A stretch of 28,538 nucleotides of DNA from Girardia tigrina. Lineage: Eukaryota; Platyhelminthes; Tricladida; Dugesiidae. Location: contig MQRK01192138.1 in assembly GCA_001938485.1 (NCBI GenBank), forward strand, positions 3,211-31,748, written 5' to 3'. Positions 1 to 9,530 of the stretch are shown here, piece by piece. Made by a program: the position numbers and the translations under genes. A model generated the notes under the pieces. That model did no database searches. It was not told where the DNA came from and saw only the letters and a list, made by a program, of their open reading frames with translations. The first letter of the stretch is position 1, and each line of letters begins with the position of its first letter.

Positions 1-113
1 GCCAAGGTGATCGCGACCGTTGCTAGGGAACCGGGCGGCCAATCGGAAGCGTTGCCAAGGTGATCGCGACCGTTGCCATGGTAACCGCGACCGTTGCCAT
101 GGCAACCACGGTA
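1..113. repeat. Tandem 21-bp array of X-box-like palindromes
   Basis: Units of about 21 bp start near positions -2, 19, 51, 72 and 93, each built as gttgcc-A/T-agg/tgg plus cgcgacc. An 11-base spacer interrupts the array at 40-50. The units at 72-85 (gttgccatggtaac) and 93-106 (gttgccatggcaac) match the RFX X-box consensus GTNRCC-N(0-3)-RGYAAC, a site known from promoters of animal ciliary genes. The other units are imperfect versions. The array is far richer in GC than anything nearby and continues off the left edge. Whether RFX binds it is inference; it could simply be a minisatellite. Confidence 0.7.
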
Positions 114-124
114 ACTAGTTACGA

Positions 125-141
125 CCCCCCCCCGGGGGGGG
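125..141. repeat. C9G8 palindrome
   Basis: Nine C followed directly by eight G form a self-complementary GC run just after the X-box array. It is striking in AT-rich DNA and could form a hairpin. Runs like this are also error-prone in sequencing and assembly. Confidence 0.7.
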
Positions 142-154
142 TGGTCCAAAACTC

Positions 155-520
155 TCATTTTTCCCCTACTTTTGTCATTTTGGAATTAATAAGTGTTGCA
201 ATTTGTCTTTGAAATTTGCGCGTCTTTTTATTTAATCTCAGCGATCCACAAACTCCAGATCTTTTATGCTCAATTAATTTACTTTTGTCCTTTGACAGTT
301 TATTTTTCTTTAAAATCGCATTCATTCGTTCTGACAATTGTTCACATTTGACTCTAAAATTTGAAGTTTTTTTAATTATCTCATAATAATCAATCGGTTT
401 TAGTTTCGATAACCTGATTTCCGGATTCATCGAATTAAATGAATTCTTGTAACAATAATAAATCAACCGGTCAAAAATTGTATTTTTATCAACTAAATCA
501 AATAACAAATACTCGAATAT
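155..520 (-). CDS. Unrecognised lysine-rich ORF, possibly a 3' exon
   Basis: An open frame of about 120 codons reads from the left stop up to position 520, where an upstream stop closes it. The first in-frame ATG lies well inside (the MNPEIRLSK stretch), so as a gene it would need either an internal start or an upstream exon. The sequence cgag just before the Tyr-Leu-Leu-Phe stretch could serve as a splice acceptor. The product is hydrophilic, rich in Lys, Asn and Ile, with a basic C-terminal third (SLRLNKKTRKFQRQ). No signal peptide or membrane segment is visible. I do not recognise the family. Length and mixed codon use are better than most AT-rich chance ORFs nearby, but that is weak evidence. 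Confidence 0.3.
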   Translation of the reverse strand: MFEYLLFDLVDKNTIFDRLIYYCYKNSFNSMNPEIRLSKLKPIDYYEIIKKTSNFRVKCEQLSERMNAILKKNKLSKDKSKLIEHKRSGVCGSLRLNKKTRKFQRQIATLINSKMTKVGEK

Positions 521-1097
521 TCATAATCGTTCTTAGTAATAAATGTATTTAAACAAACACTTTTTTTCGAGTTTTTTACAAAATTAATTAATTTATTGCT
601 ATAAGTAATTTTAAAATGAAATTTAAAAATGAATACTAAAATGAATTTTGTTTTGATTTATTCAAACAACAGTCTACTTGATTAGTTTTTTTGTAATTTG
701 TGAATTTATGGTGGAGTTATAGAGATTTAAAGTTAGTGGGCCTCCCCTCTCTTTCGAATGGTATTGAGCCTCTAGGCTCTAGAGGGTCCACCCAAACTAA
801 AGAATCACTAGCAGCCCCCGATAAGCCTCCTACGGGGTCGGATAATTTCGGTCTCCAAAATCGTTTCGTCTTCCCTGTGAGAAATTACCACCATATAGTC
901 ATGGTTCTGCATACTTTTGGCTGTATTCGACGACTTCGTTCTGTCGTAAAAGGGATATCTGAACCGTCCCTTGCAATTAGATCTGCAATCCTAAATGTCA
1001 GATGTGTTTCTTCAGTACCTATGCCTTCTTCCACCGCCGACGAGATAGTTGGGGGGTCCGTTAGGGATTGAATCTGGTCGCCTGGAATGTTGACATT

Positions 1098-1430
1098 TTA
1101 TACGACTCTTTCCTCTGTGTTATTTGTTGAACTGGTTTGCGCTGGTGTCATTGTCGGTTCTCCAATTTCTTCTGTCTCCTCCAATTTATGATCCCGGTAG
1201 AGGTGCCTTGTCAGCCAACCTTTCGTTTTGTACGACTTTTTACATAGTGTACATGTAAATGATAATTGCTGTTGTTGTGTCTCGTTGGGCTGATCAGAAT
1301 TAGCGGAAGCGGACACTGCGTGGTCCCTTTTCATGTGTCTGTTCAGCTCCTTCTTTTCGGCAAACTCCTTGTAGCATCTTTCTACTGGACATTGGTGATG
1401 TTTGTCTCTCTCGTTGATCAGCTTCGGCAC
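1098..1430 (-). pseudogene. LINE C-terminal double C2H2 zinc-finger segment
   Basis: A 110-codon open frame contains two C2H2 fingers: CPVERCYKEF...HMKRDH and CTLCKKSYKT...HLYRDH, each with the Cys-x(2,4)-Cys-x12-His-x3,4-His spacing. It lies downstream of the RT blocks and in the same orientation, so I read it as the C-terminal nucleic-acid-binding domain of the LINE protein rather than an independent host transcription factor. C-terminal C2H2 fingers are known from several animal LINE families. The last residues are polar (PAQTSSTNNTEERVV). A separate short host gene is the alternative, made less likely by the location. Confidence 0.65.
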
Positions 1431-1778
1431 AGTTGTTTTGTCCTATTGAGTCTTCCTGATAGAATTAAGGACCCTCGATACAGTAGGGTCTCTGGGAATG
1501 ATACGGTTAATGATATCTCCATACACCACATCATCCCCAAATAACCACTGTATGTCCAATCGAAGGCATTCCGAGATTGATTGCTTCTTTCTACCACTGA
1601 TCTTTTTCCCCATCTGTATTTCTCCCCTTCAGATTCGTTTGATTGTCCCTTTACTCCTCTGAAGTTTCCGTCTTATTGTGGAAAGTAAACCTTTTACTCG
1701 CGATAATATCCATGGGATGTGGGAGTCCAATGTCCAGGATATCCATATGGATCTTTTCAATCTTGTGTTTCTTCCTAA

Positions 1779-3120
1779 CTATGCACGTGCATAGGTTATG
1801 AAGAATAAGCAATTTCCTAATGTTCTTGTCCGCTGTTTTTCAGCTTTCACAGCCATATAGACTACAGAGAATATGCATGCGTTGATAACTTTCATCTTAT
1901 TCCTCATACTCAGTTTGGAGCTCTTCAGCACTGGTCTCTGGTTCCGGATCTTCTGGATTCCTTTCTTGATTCTTTCCTTCACTTCCGCGTCCACATTTCC
2001 TGCTAAAGAGATCGTAGATCCTAGGTAATAAAAGCTAGAGACCCACTCAATACTTGCCTCAAGCTGGTGCACAGCAGTAAGGATCAGAGTATCTCCGTTT
2101 AGGATTAAGACTTTGGTTTTACTGATGTTAATTTTGAGACATAAATCTCAAAAGGATACATTTATAATATTTAAATAATTTATCAGGTTGTTCCAGTCGT
2201 GTCGATGAGTCTGAGATCGTCAGCATAGGCTAGTCTGTTGATCTCAAGAAAGCTTCCATCTTCATGTTTCATCATCACTCCGCCAGATGAAACTTTATAC
2301 ATGTTGATATTGCTCTTTTCACAATCGTGTCTCCTTTATACATGTTGAAAGTTTCATCCTATATAGAACCTTCGAATCCCTCATGGAAAGCTTTGATGAT
2401 CCATAACATTCTCCCCCTTATCCCTAGTCTCTTTAAACAGCTCCAGAGATACTTCCGGGGGACATAGTCAATTGCTTTCTCCAAGTCAATAAAGATGACA
2501 TACATATTACTGTCCTTGTATCGCGCTTCCTCCTGTAATTTTCTCAAGGGAATATCCCCAGTCCGTTCCATATGTTCCTAAAGCACTCCTCCCGTAGGAT
2601 TAATATTTTCACACACCCCCACTTGTAGATTTCATGGATCAATCCATCAAATCCCGCAGCTGTCCCACTCTTCAACTGCTTCACCACCTTTACTATTTCC
2701 TCTCTCTTTGGAGGAGAATCCAAATCATCGAGATTTATAGTATCTACAACGACATCACTCAGTTTCTTCTGCTCTAATGGGGCCCTAAAAAGATAATTGA
2801 AGTGGTTAGTCAGTTCCTTATTCTCAATAGAGTTCGAGGAAGTACACAGAGTGTTCTCTTTAGATTGTAATTTACAGAGGATACGTAGTTCCGTAGTGAG
2901 CTCCTTCAGCTTTCCTTCTCGATCATTGTTGAGTATCTTCTCGATTTGTTCGCCTATAGCCTCGACTCTTTCAGGTTTCCATCTTCTAATATTCTTCTGG
3001 AAAAGTATTCTGCTTGATTTCCACCCAGAGAAGTGTCGTTGTTTCTATTCCTCACAAACTCAGTTAGTTTTGCCCATTTTTCTCCAATGAGAATCTTTAA
3101 CTCCTCTAAAGTTAGTAATT
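1779..3120 (-). pseudogene. LINE reverse transcriptase, decayed
   Basis: Recognisable RT blocks in order on the minus strand: a linker with LKELTTELRILCKLQ (about 2845-2920); the PPKREEIVKVVKQLKSG block followed by AAGFDG (about 2650-2720), typical of the RT N-terminus; the palm motif YVIFIDLEKAIDYVPRKYLW with its catalytic Asp (about 2440-2510); the YADD box (2216-2230) holding the second catalytic pair; and the thumb motif FYYLGSTIS (about 2025-2055). In intact relatives these form one continuous frame. Here they sit in several frames with stops between, for instance after FEGSI at 2359 and around 2280. The enzyme would copy LINE RNA at a nicked genomic target; this copy cannot. Confidence 0.8.
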
Positions 3121-3129
3121 TAAAGTTAG

Positions 3130-3560
3130 TAATATTTTTCGCACTCAGTCCTTATCTGAGATTCTACAAAAAATAAAATGAGACTTGCAAATTTTATTTT
3201 CAAAAATAACACTGATGCCAACTTTCGACGATTTAAACAAACGACTAATTTATTTATCCCACACTACCCCATGCCCTTAACTTAAGGGTTTTCTTTAAGG
3301 TTTCCAACCGGTGTAGCCTAAGAAAATGTGGGTGTACAGTACAACATATTTATTTTTACTCAAAAATTGTTACATCACTCATGGACACTGGATTTAAAGG
3401 GGTAAGAACAAAATAATTTCTTATACTTATTAAATAAGTGTACAATTATAAATGAACTTGTGTAGGAGCGTTTATGTGTGAGAGGGATATAGAGTGGATG
3501 AAATAGCAGTGTGTGTATTTTGAATGAACCCATGATTTACCTATAAATGACCAACTTTTG
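3130..3560. other. Intergenic AT-rich spacer
   Basis: No gene seen. It contains a short direct duplication (taaagttagtaat twice, near 3108-3135), a cttaacttaag palindrome near 3276, and plain AT-rich sequence. Confidence 0.5.
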
Positions 3561-4830
3561 GGTGTACATCTAAAAAAGTTTGGTGTGCATTATACATCCA
3601 AAATGGCCTTAAAAAAGCCGGCGCTTAAGGCACATACGCACACGCAACCCGGTGCAGACAAAGTACTTGAATCCCGCCGGTTGCACGATCGCTCGATGTG
3701 GCCTCTTCTCGTCGCTTCCACTCGAAGCCTTTGCTTTCTGAAACATCTCCCGTGCCATTCATGAGCTTCTCGTCTTGTTTGTTTCTGGGCAATCGTAGCT
3801 CGGCCTCATTGACTCCTTGTCGGCCGGTATAAATCTTTTATCAGGAGAGCGTCTGACATGTGACACGTGATACGGAATTCCTTCGATCACGAATTGATGA
3901 AGGGGGTAAACTTCTTCCACAACTCATCGTCTCTACCTAGTTGTGCATATCGAATGGCAGTTTTCACAAAAGCAACATCCCCTGTTTGCAGCTCCGCAGT
4001 TTTTACGATTTCCTGGGTCTTCGAAAAGCGATCCGCAAAGTCGACAGACAATAAATGTCGCCAATTCTGCGGGAAAACCATCGATGTCGGAATTATGCCG
4101 GATGTTTTTGGAGTAGCGTTTCAACTTGGTCGATTTGCATACTGAAACCGGATTTGTACATCCGTTTCCGTCAGTAACTTCTTGACTGCTGCTCCCAATT
4201 AGTCGCCAAATTGTCCATCAGTAGCTTCTATGGGGAGAAAAATTCATTAAACACCGCCTTGGTCGCGGTACACAGCTCCTCGTCGTTCTCTGATTTAATT
4301 TTTCTCCATACGGAGAACCACCCTGGACCTCAGTCAATTATTTCCATAAATCTACCCTTGGTGGTGTGTGTCACGTCCATGGCAAGTCGTTACCACGTCC
4401 TTTTGATGCTCAGGTCGCCTTTCTCCAATTTTACTGTGGCGGGATAGATCGATGCACACTGAGGACATTCTTTCATCCCTGCTTGAATTTGGCTTTATGA
4501 TACCTGTCCCGGACTGCGCGATTTCATAGCCAGAAGCTTCATCCGTCTCACTCCGAAATGGTGAATTCCGTGGAGGTCCACCGATTCTTGCTCCCCCTTG
4601 ATCGCTACTGTTGACTTCCAGTGACTCCTTTTTTGATATCAACCATTCGCTAATTACGGCCGCTAACCGTTTGAGGTCTGCCATAAAGAAATCAACGCTC
4701 TCTCCATGCGCTAGCCATCTCGAAGCAAACCTCGCCCATGACAGCCTCGGATTTGGAGCGATAGCTTCTATAAGCCCCGCATCGCTCTTCTCGAAATTCT
4801 GTCATGTCGTTTCTCCAAAACAACGTTAAA
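3560..4830 (-). mobile_element. Ty3/Gypsy-type LTR retrotransposon fossil
   Basis: A GC-richer island on the minus strand. A stretch near 4600-4780 resembles the capsid-helix part of a Gypsy Gag, and a stretch near 4000-4500 resembles an integrase with an N-terminal zinc-binding part and core. The pieces lie close together, so much of the element is absent. It is clearly broken, with many breaks, and looks old. I could not identify paired LTRs at its ends; the segment 3560-3800 may be terminal sequence but that is a guess. The Gag-like piece has a relative at about 16780-16900 on the opposite strand. Confidence 0.65.
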
Positions 4831-5610
4831 TTTTGAATGAGAAATAAAATTGACATTGTTTAAATAAACACAATTTTATATGCAGTTTGAATACGAGCAA
4901 ATAAAGATTTTTGTCTTAGATTTTTTTCATCCTCATTTCACACCCAACACCCTGTTTCCCACATTAATATTTTCCATTTTTTTCATTTTATGAATTATTA
5001 TTATGAAAATATTTTTTACAGTAGAAAATGAAACTTACGGTAAATTTTTCCTGAATCATTTTGTTGAAAGTAAATCCCTTAATTATAAGACTGAAATTTA
5101 TAGAATCCAAACTAATATCAGTTTTTACTCTTCACCGGACAGTTTTGTGAACCGAAATATAAAAGAAACTTGATAAAAGGCTTAATTTATCGTTATTTGT
5201 CTTTGTTTTCAACTTTTCTTAAATATTTAGAAAGTATCAACAAACTAATTTCCTTATTAATGATTATTATAAATCTATTCTAGAAAAATTAACACAGGGA
5301 ACAGTGGACAAAATATTGTGATGATTCTCACAAAGAAATTGAAGTTACATTATACTTTTAAAATATTCAGAAATATTTCGTAATTGTAATGTATAATGAA
5401 TGAATTAAAAACTTTAAGTGTTTTTAAAAGCTACAAATAATTAATAAAATTTAAAACTTATATCACGATCTCATAAAATTTAAAATATACTCATTAATAA
5501 ATCAATTTAACCTTAAACACTGTGTTTTAATATCCTTTATGAATGTAAATGTAGTGTGTATGATGTTGCATACATAAGAGACTGTCCGTTATCTCTGTAA
5601 ACGAATTGAT
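4830..5610. other. AT-rich intergenic DNA
   Basis: No ORF or repeat of note. Short A/T runs and scattered stops in all frames. Confidence 0.5.
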
Positions 5611-5614
5611 GAAC

Positions 5615-5629
5615 ATGGCCGAAAAGAGG
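5615..5629 (+). other. Possible tiny first exon (MAEKR)
   Basis: An ATG in good Kozak-like context (gaacATGGCC) is followed by five codons and then agg|GTGAGA, a strong donor match. It could splice to an acceptor at ttaaag|cacaca (exon start 6153), which would join in frame to the ORF at 6201 and add about 16 codons. The acceptor type AAG is used in the flotillin gene of this window. This is inference with no transcript support. Confidence 0.2.
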
Positions 5630-6200
5630 GTGAGAATAATAAGTAATTACGAAAACAATAATGTGTTTCTAAAACGTTTCCATAGTTATTATTAGATTTT
5701 AATAAATAGCATCAGAGTTGTAAATCAGTGTTTCTCAACAGTACGAATTATCACTTGCGCGATGTTTCAGTACTGATAACATTTTGATAGTAGACATAAT
5801 AATGATAATAATTATTTTATATTCTTATAATTATATCCTATAAATGTATAAATACAGTTTGTATAATTGAATCTTGATTTATGTAATTTAATACTCAAAG
5901 GGTCATGGTAGTCTTTCAAAATTGCGTATTATTATATTGATAGACTTATTTATAGTTTCATGATCATCAAATGATTCACTTTTAAAATTAACGAGCCACT
6001 ATAAATACATTATTATCAAAAAAAGTTATAAAAAACTCATTCAGTTTCAAAACAAGACAGCCAGCTTCATTAAGCAGCGTATAAATGTATCAAAACAACT
6101 GCTTTACGCTTTACTAATCATAGAAGTATGAAAAGCAGCGAAACAATTAAAGCACACAAATGATACAAATAAAGATACAAACGGTTCAATTACATTCACT

Positions 6201-6662
6201 ATGTCGTTTGGAACTAAAAATCAATTAAATAATACCGGAGAAAATGAACCCAAATTTGAGCTCATTTTCGATGAGGATATAGAAAAATCGAGAAGATCCG
6301 TGCATAGCCGGCTCTACAAATCGCACACGGTCTCATCGCTTTCAAAAACGTTTGATGGATTCAATGTAACCTGCCAGCACAAGCGAGATAAATCGAAAAC
6401 AAAATATGGCACAGTAAAGAGTAAAGAGATTGAAATGGTTTCCAGATCAGATGAAAGACCACCTTCAGAAAATATTCAATCAAATCAAGGTAACTTATTT
6501 ACGGAAAATCAACAGGCTATCAACCAAATAAGCACATTCGATACCCTCGAAAAATATTCTTCTGACCCTTTGCTATTAAATTCAGACTATGTAGATATCG
6601 AATCACACGAAAGAGTTGTCGAATGGCTTCATCGTTACTCACATCATATTCCCCCAAGATGA
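6201..6662 (+). CDS. Unrecognised 153-residue hydrophilic protein
   Basis: A single open frame from ATG (context cactATGTCG) to TGA, with codon use clearly less AT-driven than the flanks. The frame stays open upstream to 6132 without another ATG. The product is polar and charged. It has an acidic patch (FELIFDEDIEKSRR), a Ser/Lys-rich middle, a Gln/Asn-rich region, and a C-terminal end SHERVVEWLHRYSHHIPPR. No membrane segment, signal peptide or known motif is seen; most of it looks disordered except perhaps the C-terminal VVEWLHRY helix. A canonical AATAAA starts eight bases after the stop, which supports a real transcription unit with a very short 3' UTR. It may have an upstream exon (see 5615). 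I do not recognise the family. Confidence 0.6.
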   Translation: MSFGTKNQLNNTGENEPKFELIFDEDIEKSRRSVHSRLYKSHTVSSLSKTFDGFNVTCQHKRDKSKTKYGTVKSKEIEMVSRSDERPPSENIQSNQGNLFTENQQAINQISTFDTLEKYSSDPLLLNSDYVDIESHERVVEWLHRYSHHIPPR

Positions 6663-6670
6663 ATTTATTG

Positions 6671-6676
6671 AATAAA
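6671..6676 (+). terminator. Poly(A) signal AATAAA
   Basis: Perfect AATAAA beginning eight bases after the stop of the ORF at 6201-6662. Confidence 0.5.
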
Positions 6677-6689
6677 TGCACTACCGTAT

Positions 6690-7740
6690 TTCTTTCTCTA
6701 TTTACTAATATTTACAGTATTATATATAAAAAGAATGAAGAATTATTATGTATTTATTCTACTATTTATTCATTTATCAAATAATTAACAAGTAAAAGTA
6801 CAAAACAATTATCCAACAATTTCAGCTCCTGGTATTTTGGATAAAGCCTGAAATATTAAATTGAATTAATTAATGAATAATTCATATTTCTTAACCCCTA
6901 ACCGATTTCATGTATTTTATCACATATCTTGCGGTTATACTAATGATATATATATGAAATGATATTAATATGAAAAGTCAAATATGAAATTTGTAGAACT
7001 AAGTAAAAGTTTATTGATAATTTACCAATTCAAATATTTATGTCATTCTTCAAGGTATACACACCCATATTATCGACACACATTTGTCATTTGAGTGGCC
7101 GCTTGTTGTGGCCATTTGAATAAAATTTTGATGGTCGAGAATTTATAAATTCCTGGAAGGCTTTTTTTACGACTATGATTAGGTAATTAATTTAGTTCGT
7201 TGATCAAAATTTAAATGGTTTTAAAAAATTGTTGAAATTAAACTGAAAATTTTAAAAATTAAATGATAATTAAATATTTTAACTTTGACTTTGAAAATAT
7301 TCTGTACAAAATATTATTTTGAAATATTAGAATATTATTTGATATTTTGAAATATTATTTAGTGTTATTTTTAAAATATTATTTTAGCAAAAAAATGAAT
7401 GGATTAAAACAGATAACAGATAGAACAGTATTTTAAAAAATAATCATTTTATTTAAATTTTATTAAAAATTTTAAAATCAATTAAGGATAAGATTAAAAA
7501 ATTAAATATTTTAATCATAAAAAATTGAATATTAAATATAAATATTTTCAAAAAAATTAGAATTACTAAAAATAAATTACATGTTTTTTTTATAAAAGAT
7601 GCAAAATTTAAAAAACAGAATATAATATTTCATTTGAAAAACAAAATTTGAAAAACATTATTAAAGGTTCAAATAAACAACAAATTAAAAAAAATAAATA
7701 TTTCCATTAAAAATTAAATATACGTAAATTATTAATTTTC
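6690..7740. other. AT-rich spacer, probably decayed repeats
   Basis: No gene seen. From 7200 to 7740 the sequence is mostly short words such as aaatatt and ttaaaaatt, low complexity but without a clean period. The 5' half of the Tigger element that ends at about 8830 would be expected here but is not recognisable. Confidence 0.5.
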
Positions 7741-7744
7741 ATAA

Positions 7745-7963
7745 ATACACTTTGCGTGGGATAAAGTGACAAAACAGACAATTTCTCAATGTTGGAAACA
7801 ATCTCCGATAACAATGAATATTTATTATCCAGAAGGGGCAAAACTTGTTGAAATTGACATGTCAGAACTAAAGGAATTATCACGTGAGTTAAATTTACCA
7901 GGTATCATATCTGTTGACGAGATTGTTAATAATCAAGAAGAAAATGTGGCATTTGAACCGTAA
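7745..7963 (+). pseudogene. Tigger-type transposase, C-terminal segment 1
   Basis: The frame reads FAWDKVTKQTISQCWKQS and then ISVDEIVNNQEENVAFEP before a stop. The AWD-V-x3-TI-x-CW block followed by an acidic EI/V-rich stretch is the hallmark of the region after the DDE core in Tigger/Jerky/CENP-B-like transposases. An upstream stop at 7742 closes the frame. No ATG suits a start, so this is an internal exon or, more likely, a remnant. Its natural continuation is the segment at 8437. Confidence 0.65.
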
Positions 7964-8066
7964 TCACATTGTTAAGAGAACTCACACATTTGACAGAACA
8001 TTTATTACATTCACAATTTTTATCATCTTTATGATGATCAACAGTAATGCTTTCACTAGAATCCAT
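7926..8066 (-). CDS. Short Cys-rich ORF of repeat R1 copy C
   Basis: 46 codons, MDSSESITVD...NCECNKCSVK...SSLNNV. Aligned with the ORFs at 12777 and 13235 it keeps the initial Met, the Ser-Glu-Ser, the Cys-x-Cys-Asn-Lys core and the Leu-Asn after it, while the DNA around it has diverged more. Its last codons run into Tigger sequence. Function is unknown. The conserved CNK core is seen directly; that it is translated is inference. Confidence 0.3.
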   Translation of the reverse strand: MDSSESITVDHHKDDKNCECNKCSVKCVSSLNNVITVQMPHFLLDY

Positions 8067-8436
8067 CAATCAATTTTCAATATCTCCCATTATAATCTGA
8101 ACTATACTTGATAAGATTATTTTATTTAAAAATATTTAATTTAAATTTGATTGCCTAAAATAAAATATTTTTATAGTCATTTTTAAACATTAATTTGATT
8201 TTAATTATTTAAAAATTTACAAAAATAAAATCATTAAAATTATTTAAAATTTGCAATAATAAAAATTAAAAATTTGAATATTAAATCTAAATTTAAATAA
8301 ATTAGTTTCAGATTATAAAAAATTAAATATTGATAATCCATCTGGTTAGGAGAGGCACAATCCCAAATCAACATACAACTTTTGAACATGCAAAAACTAC
8401 ACAAAAACATCCACACACCAAATATTCCTCACACAC
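7966..8436 (-). repeat. Repeat R1, copy C
   Basis: In the minus orientation this copy starts tgtgtgaggaatattt (near 8436), contains a block encoding V-x-L-x-x-RW (near 8340), and carries a short ORF starting with ATG at 8066. It matches copies A (12374-12896) and B (13116-13667) in the same order and spacing. It sits between the two Tigger transposase pieces, so it probably inserted there. Exact ends and target duplication are not resolved. Confidence 0.55.
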
Positions 8437-8714
8437 ATGAAGAAATTTTAGAATTTATTAAAAATGGAAAGAATCGAGATGAAGAAAATCAAACAGAAAA
8501 TAAAGAATTTATTCATATCAGAAGATCTACTGCAGATGATTTCAAGAAAATACTTACAGCAAATTATGAAATTATAAAAGTTTTAGAGAATGAGGAGTGT
8601 GTTGATGAAAACATTTTAAAAAATGCTTATTCTTTGTTGGAATATGTGCGAAAAAGATCAAAATCAGAAAAACAGACAAATACACTTGATAATTATTTTA
8701 TGAAAGTCTTTTAA
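8382..8714 (+). pseudogene. Tigger-type transposase, C-terminal segment 2
   Basis: The open frame from 8382 starts inside the R1 repeat, and the Tigger part begins near 8437 with HEEILEFIKNGKNRDEEN. It continues with a helical stretch and ends SEKQTNTLDNYFMKVF. The terminal K-Q-T-x-L-D-x-F/YF tail is typical of Tigger/Jerky transposases. The stop is followed two bases later by AATAAA (8717-8722). Well-preserved codons might point to a domesticated gene, but with no DDE core in the window I favour a remnant. Confidence 0.6.
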
Positions 8715-8829
8715 TCAATAAATGTTATTAAATTTCTTCAATTTTTTTTCAATCCGCCTACCCAACTCAAACCGCCAAATTCTTAAAAACCCCGTTTCAT
8801 TTCTAAGCGGATTAGGCGGGGACAACCGT

Positions 8830-9020
8830 ATGTTTTAAAAATTAAATATTATTTTGATTGCAATTTGAGATAATTTAGAAATTATTTAAACATAGAGATC
8901 GACGGATTAATTATGAATTAAAGAAATAGTTGAAAAATTTATTTTGAAAATAAAAACACAACATTAGAAAACATAACTCCCAGTGATTATTGGCGGCAAA
9001 ATGAAACTTAGGCATTCCTA
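8830..9020. other. AT-rich spacer
   Basis: Nothing recognised between the Tigger terminus and the coding-like segment at 9022. Confidence 0.5.
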
Positions 9021-9021
9021 A

Positions 9022-9180
9022 TCGTTTTTAAAGGCATTTTCCTACCTTGAAGGGTTGATGAATTTTATTCATGTGCTTAACAGAAGATCAACTTTTAAAT
9101 ATGAGACAGATTTAAATGTTCTTAACCATGTCAGCAAATCGTTGGAAAGCGAAATGAATAATCCTATCATGAAGAATTAA
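9022..9180 (+). CDS. Unrecognised coding-like segment, possible last exon
   Basis: An open frame of 52 codons plus stop, SFLKAFSYLEGLMNFIHVLN and on to SLESEMNNPIMKN, with mixed codon use. An internal ATG is at 9058. A canonical AATAAA lies at 9204-9209, about 24 bases after the stop, as expected for a 3' exon. The sequence cttag|gcattcc at 9011 could be an acceptor but is out of the open frame by context. I recognise no family; it could be a transposase tail. Confidence 0.3.
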   Translation, partial: SFLKAFSYLEGLMNFIHVLNRRSTFKYETDLNVLNHVSKSLESEMNNPIMKN

Positions 9181-9280
9181 TGAAGATTTTGCTTTAATGT
9201 AATAATAAATCACTTCCAATTTTTTTGGATCATGGTCAAATAAATTGAATTAAATACTTCTTAAATATATTAAAAAAAAT

Positions 9281-9530
9281 TAAATTCTTCTTCTTCTTGT
9301 GGTGTCATATCTGTTCAGGACCTTCGCGCCTATTGACCCTTGTAGAAAACGATTTCTCTTGTTTTAAAGTAAATCCACAATGGAAAAGATAAGATTTTCA
9401 AACATGTTAGTAACTGTCTACCGCAATCTCTTTTGCCAACAATATCCAAAAGTGATTACATTTTCTTATCTTTCTTTTCTAATGATGTGGCTACAGAATT
9501 TCAATTTTCTTTTCCTGATAGAAGTAGGCA
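9281..9530 (-). mobile_element. LINE 3' end with GAA-rich tail
   Basis: On the minus strand a short peptide RKRKLKFCSHIIRKE matches the LINE RT C-terminal block also seen at 19960 (GRKLKFCEYQIRKQ). It is followed by a 3' sequence ending ccacaagaagaagaagaa, a tail typical of these LINEs. Coding sequence between is decayed. A small hairpin (aggcagaa...ttctgcct, 9527-9550) lies at the 5' side. Confidence 0.55.

Larger units (their letters stand above)
690..3130 (-). mobile_element. 5'-truncated LINE (non-LTR retrotransposon)
   Basis: The minus strand carries, from high to low coordinates, a pre-RT linker, a reverse transcriptase, a thumb region and a C-terminal pair of C2H2 zinc fingers, then a GC-rich tail to about 690. 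Base composition is much less AT-rich than the surroundings. No endonuclease domain is seen upstream of the RT, so the copy is 5'-truncated near 3130, as is usual for LINEs. Frame changes and stops break the coding sequence several times, so it is dead. RT wording suggests the broad CR1/Jockey-like group, but the clade is not certain. The region 690-1095 has no recognised domain and is probably the element's 3' end. Confidence 0.8.
7745..8828 (+). mobile_element. Tigger/pogo DNA transposon, 3' part
   Basis: Two coding pieces of a Tigger-type transposase C-terminus (7745-7963 and about 8437-8714) are followed by a GC-rich terminal repeat at 8801-8828, which reads on the other strand as cggttgtccccgcctaatcc, ends next to TA, and resembles pogo/Tigger termini. 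No 5' terminal repeat or DDE core is seen, so the element is 5'-truncated or eroded. The block between the two coding pieces (about 7966-8436) is a copy of repeat R1. Confidence 0.65.

Noticed and set aside
700-1071. 123-codon plus-strand ORF
   Set aside because: Lies antisense to the 3' end of the LINE; no domain; a shadow of GC-richer repeat sequence.
1266-1544. 92-codon plus-strand ORF
   Set aside because: Antisense to the LINE C2H2 segment.
2797-3090. 97-codon plus-strand ORF with hydrophobic stretches
   Set aside because: Antisense to the LINE pre-RT region; hydrophobicity comes from the complement of Lys/Glu-rich codons.
3270-3636. Possible terminal inverted repeats (ccttaac...ctttaagg and ccttaa...cttaagg)
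   Set aside because: Only about two thirds of 30 bases match with a gap; they overlap fossil and spacer sequence without other element features.
7914-8111. 65-codon plus-strand ORF
   Set aside because: Antisense to the R1 short ORF and partly overlapping the Tigger segment.
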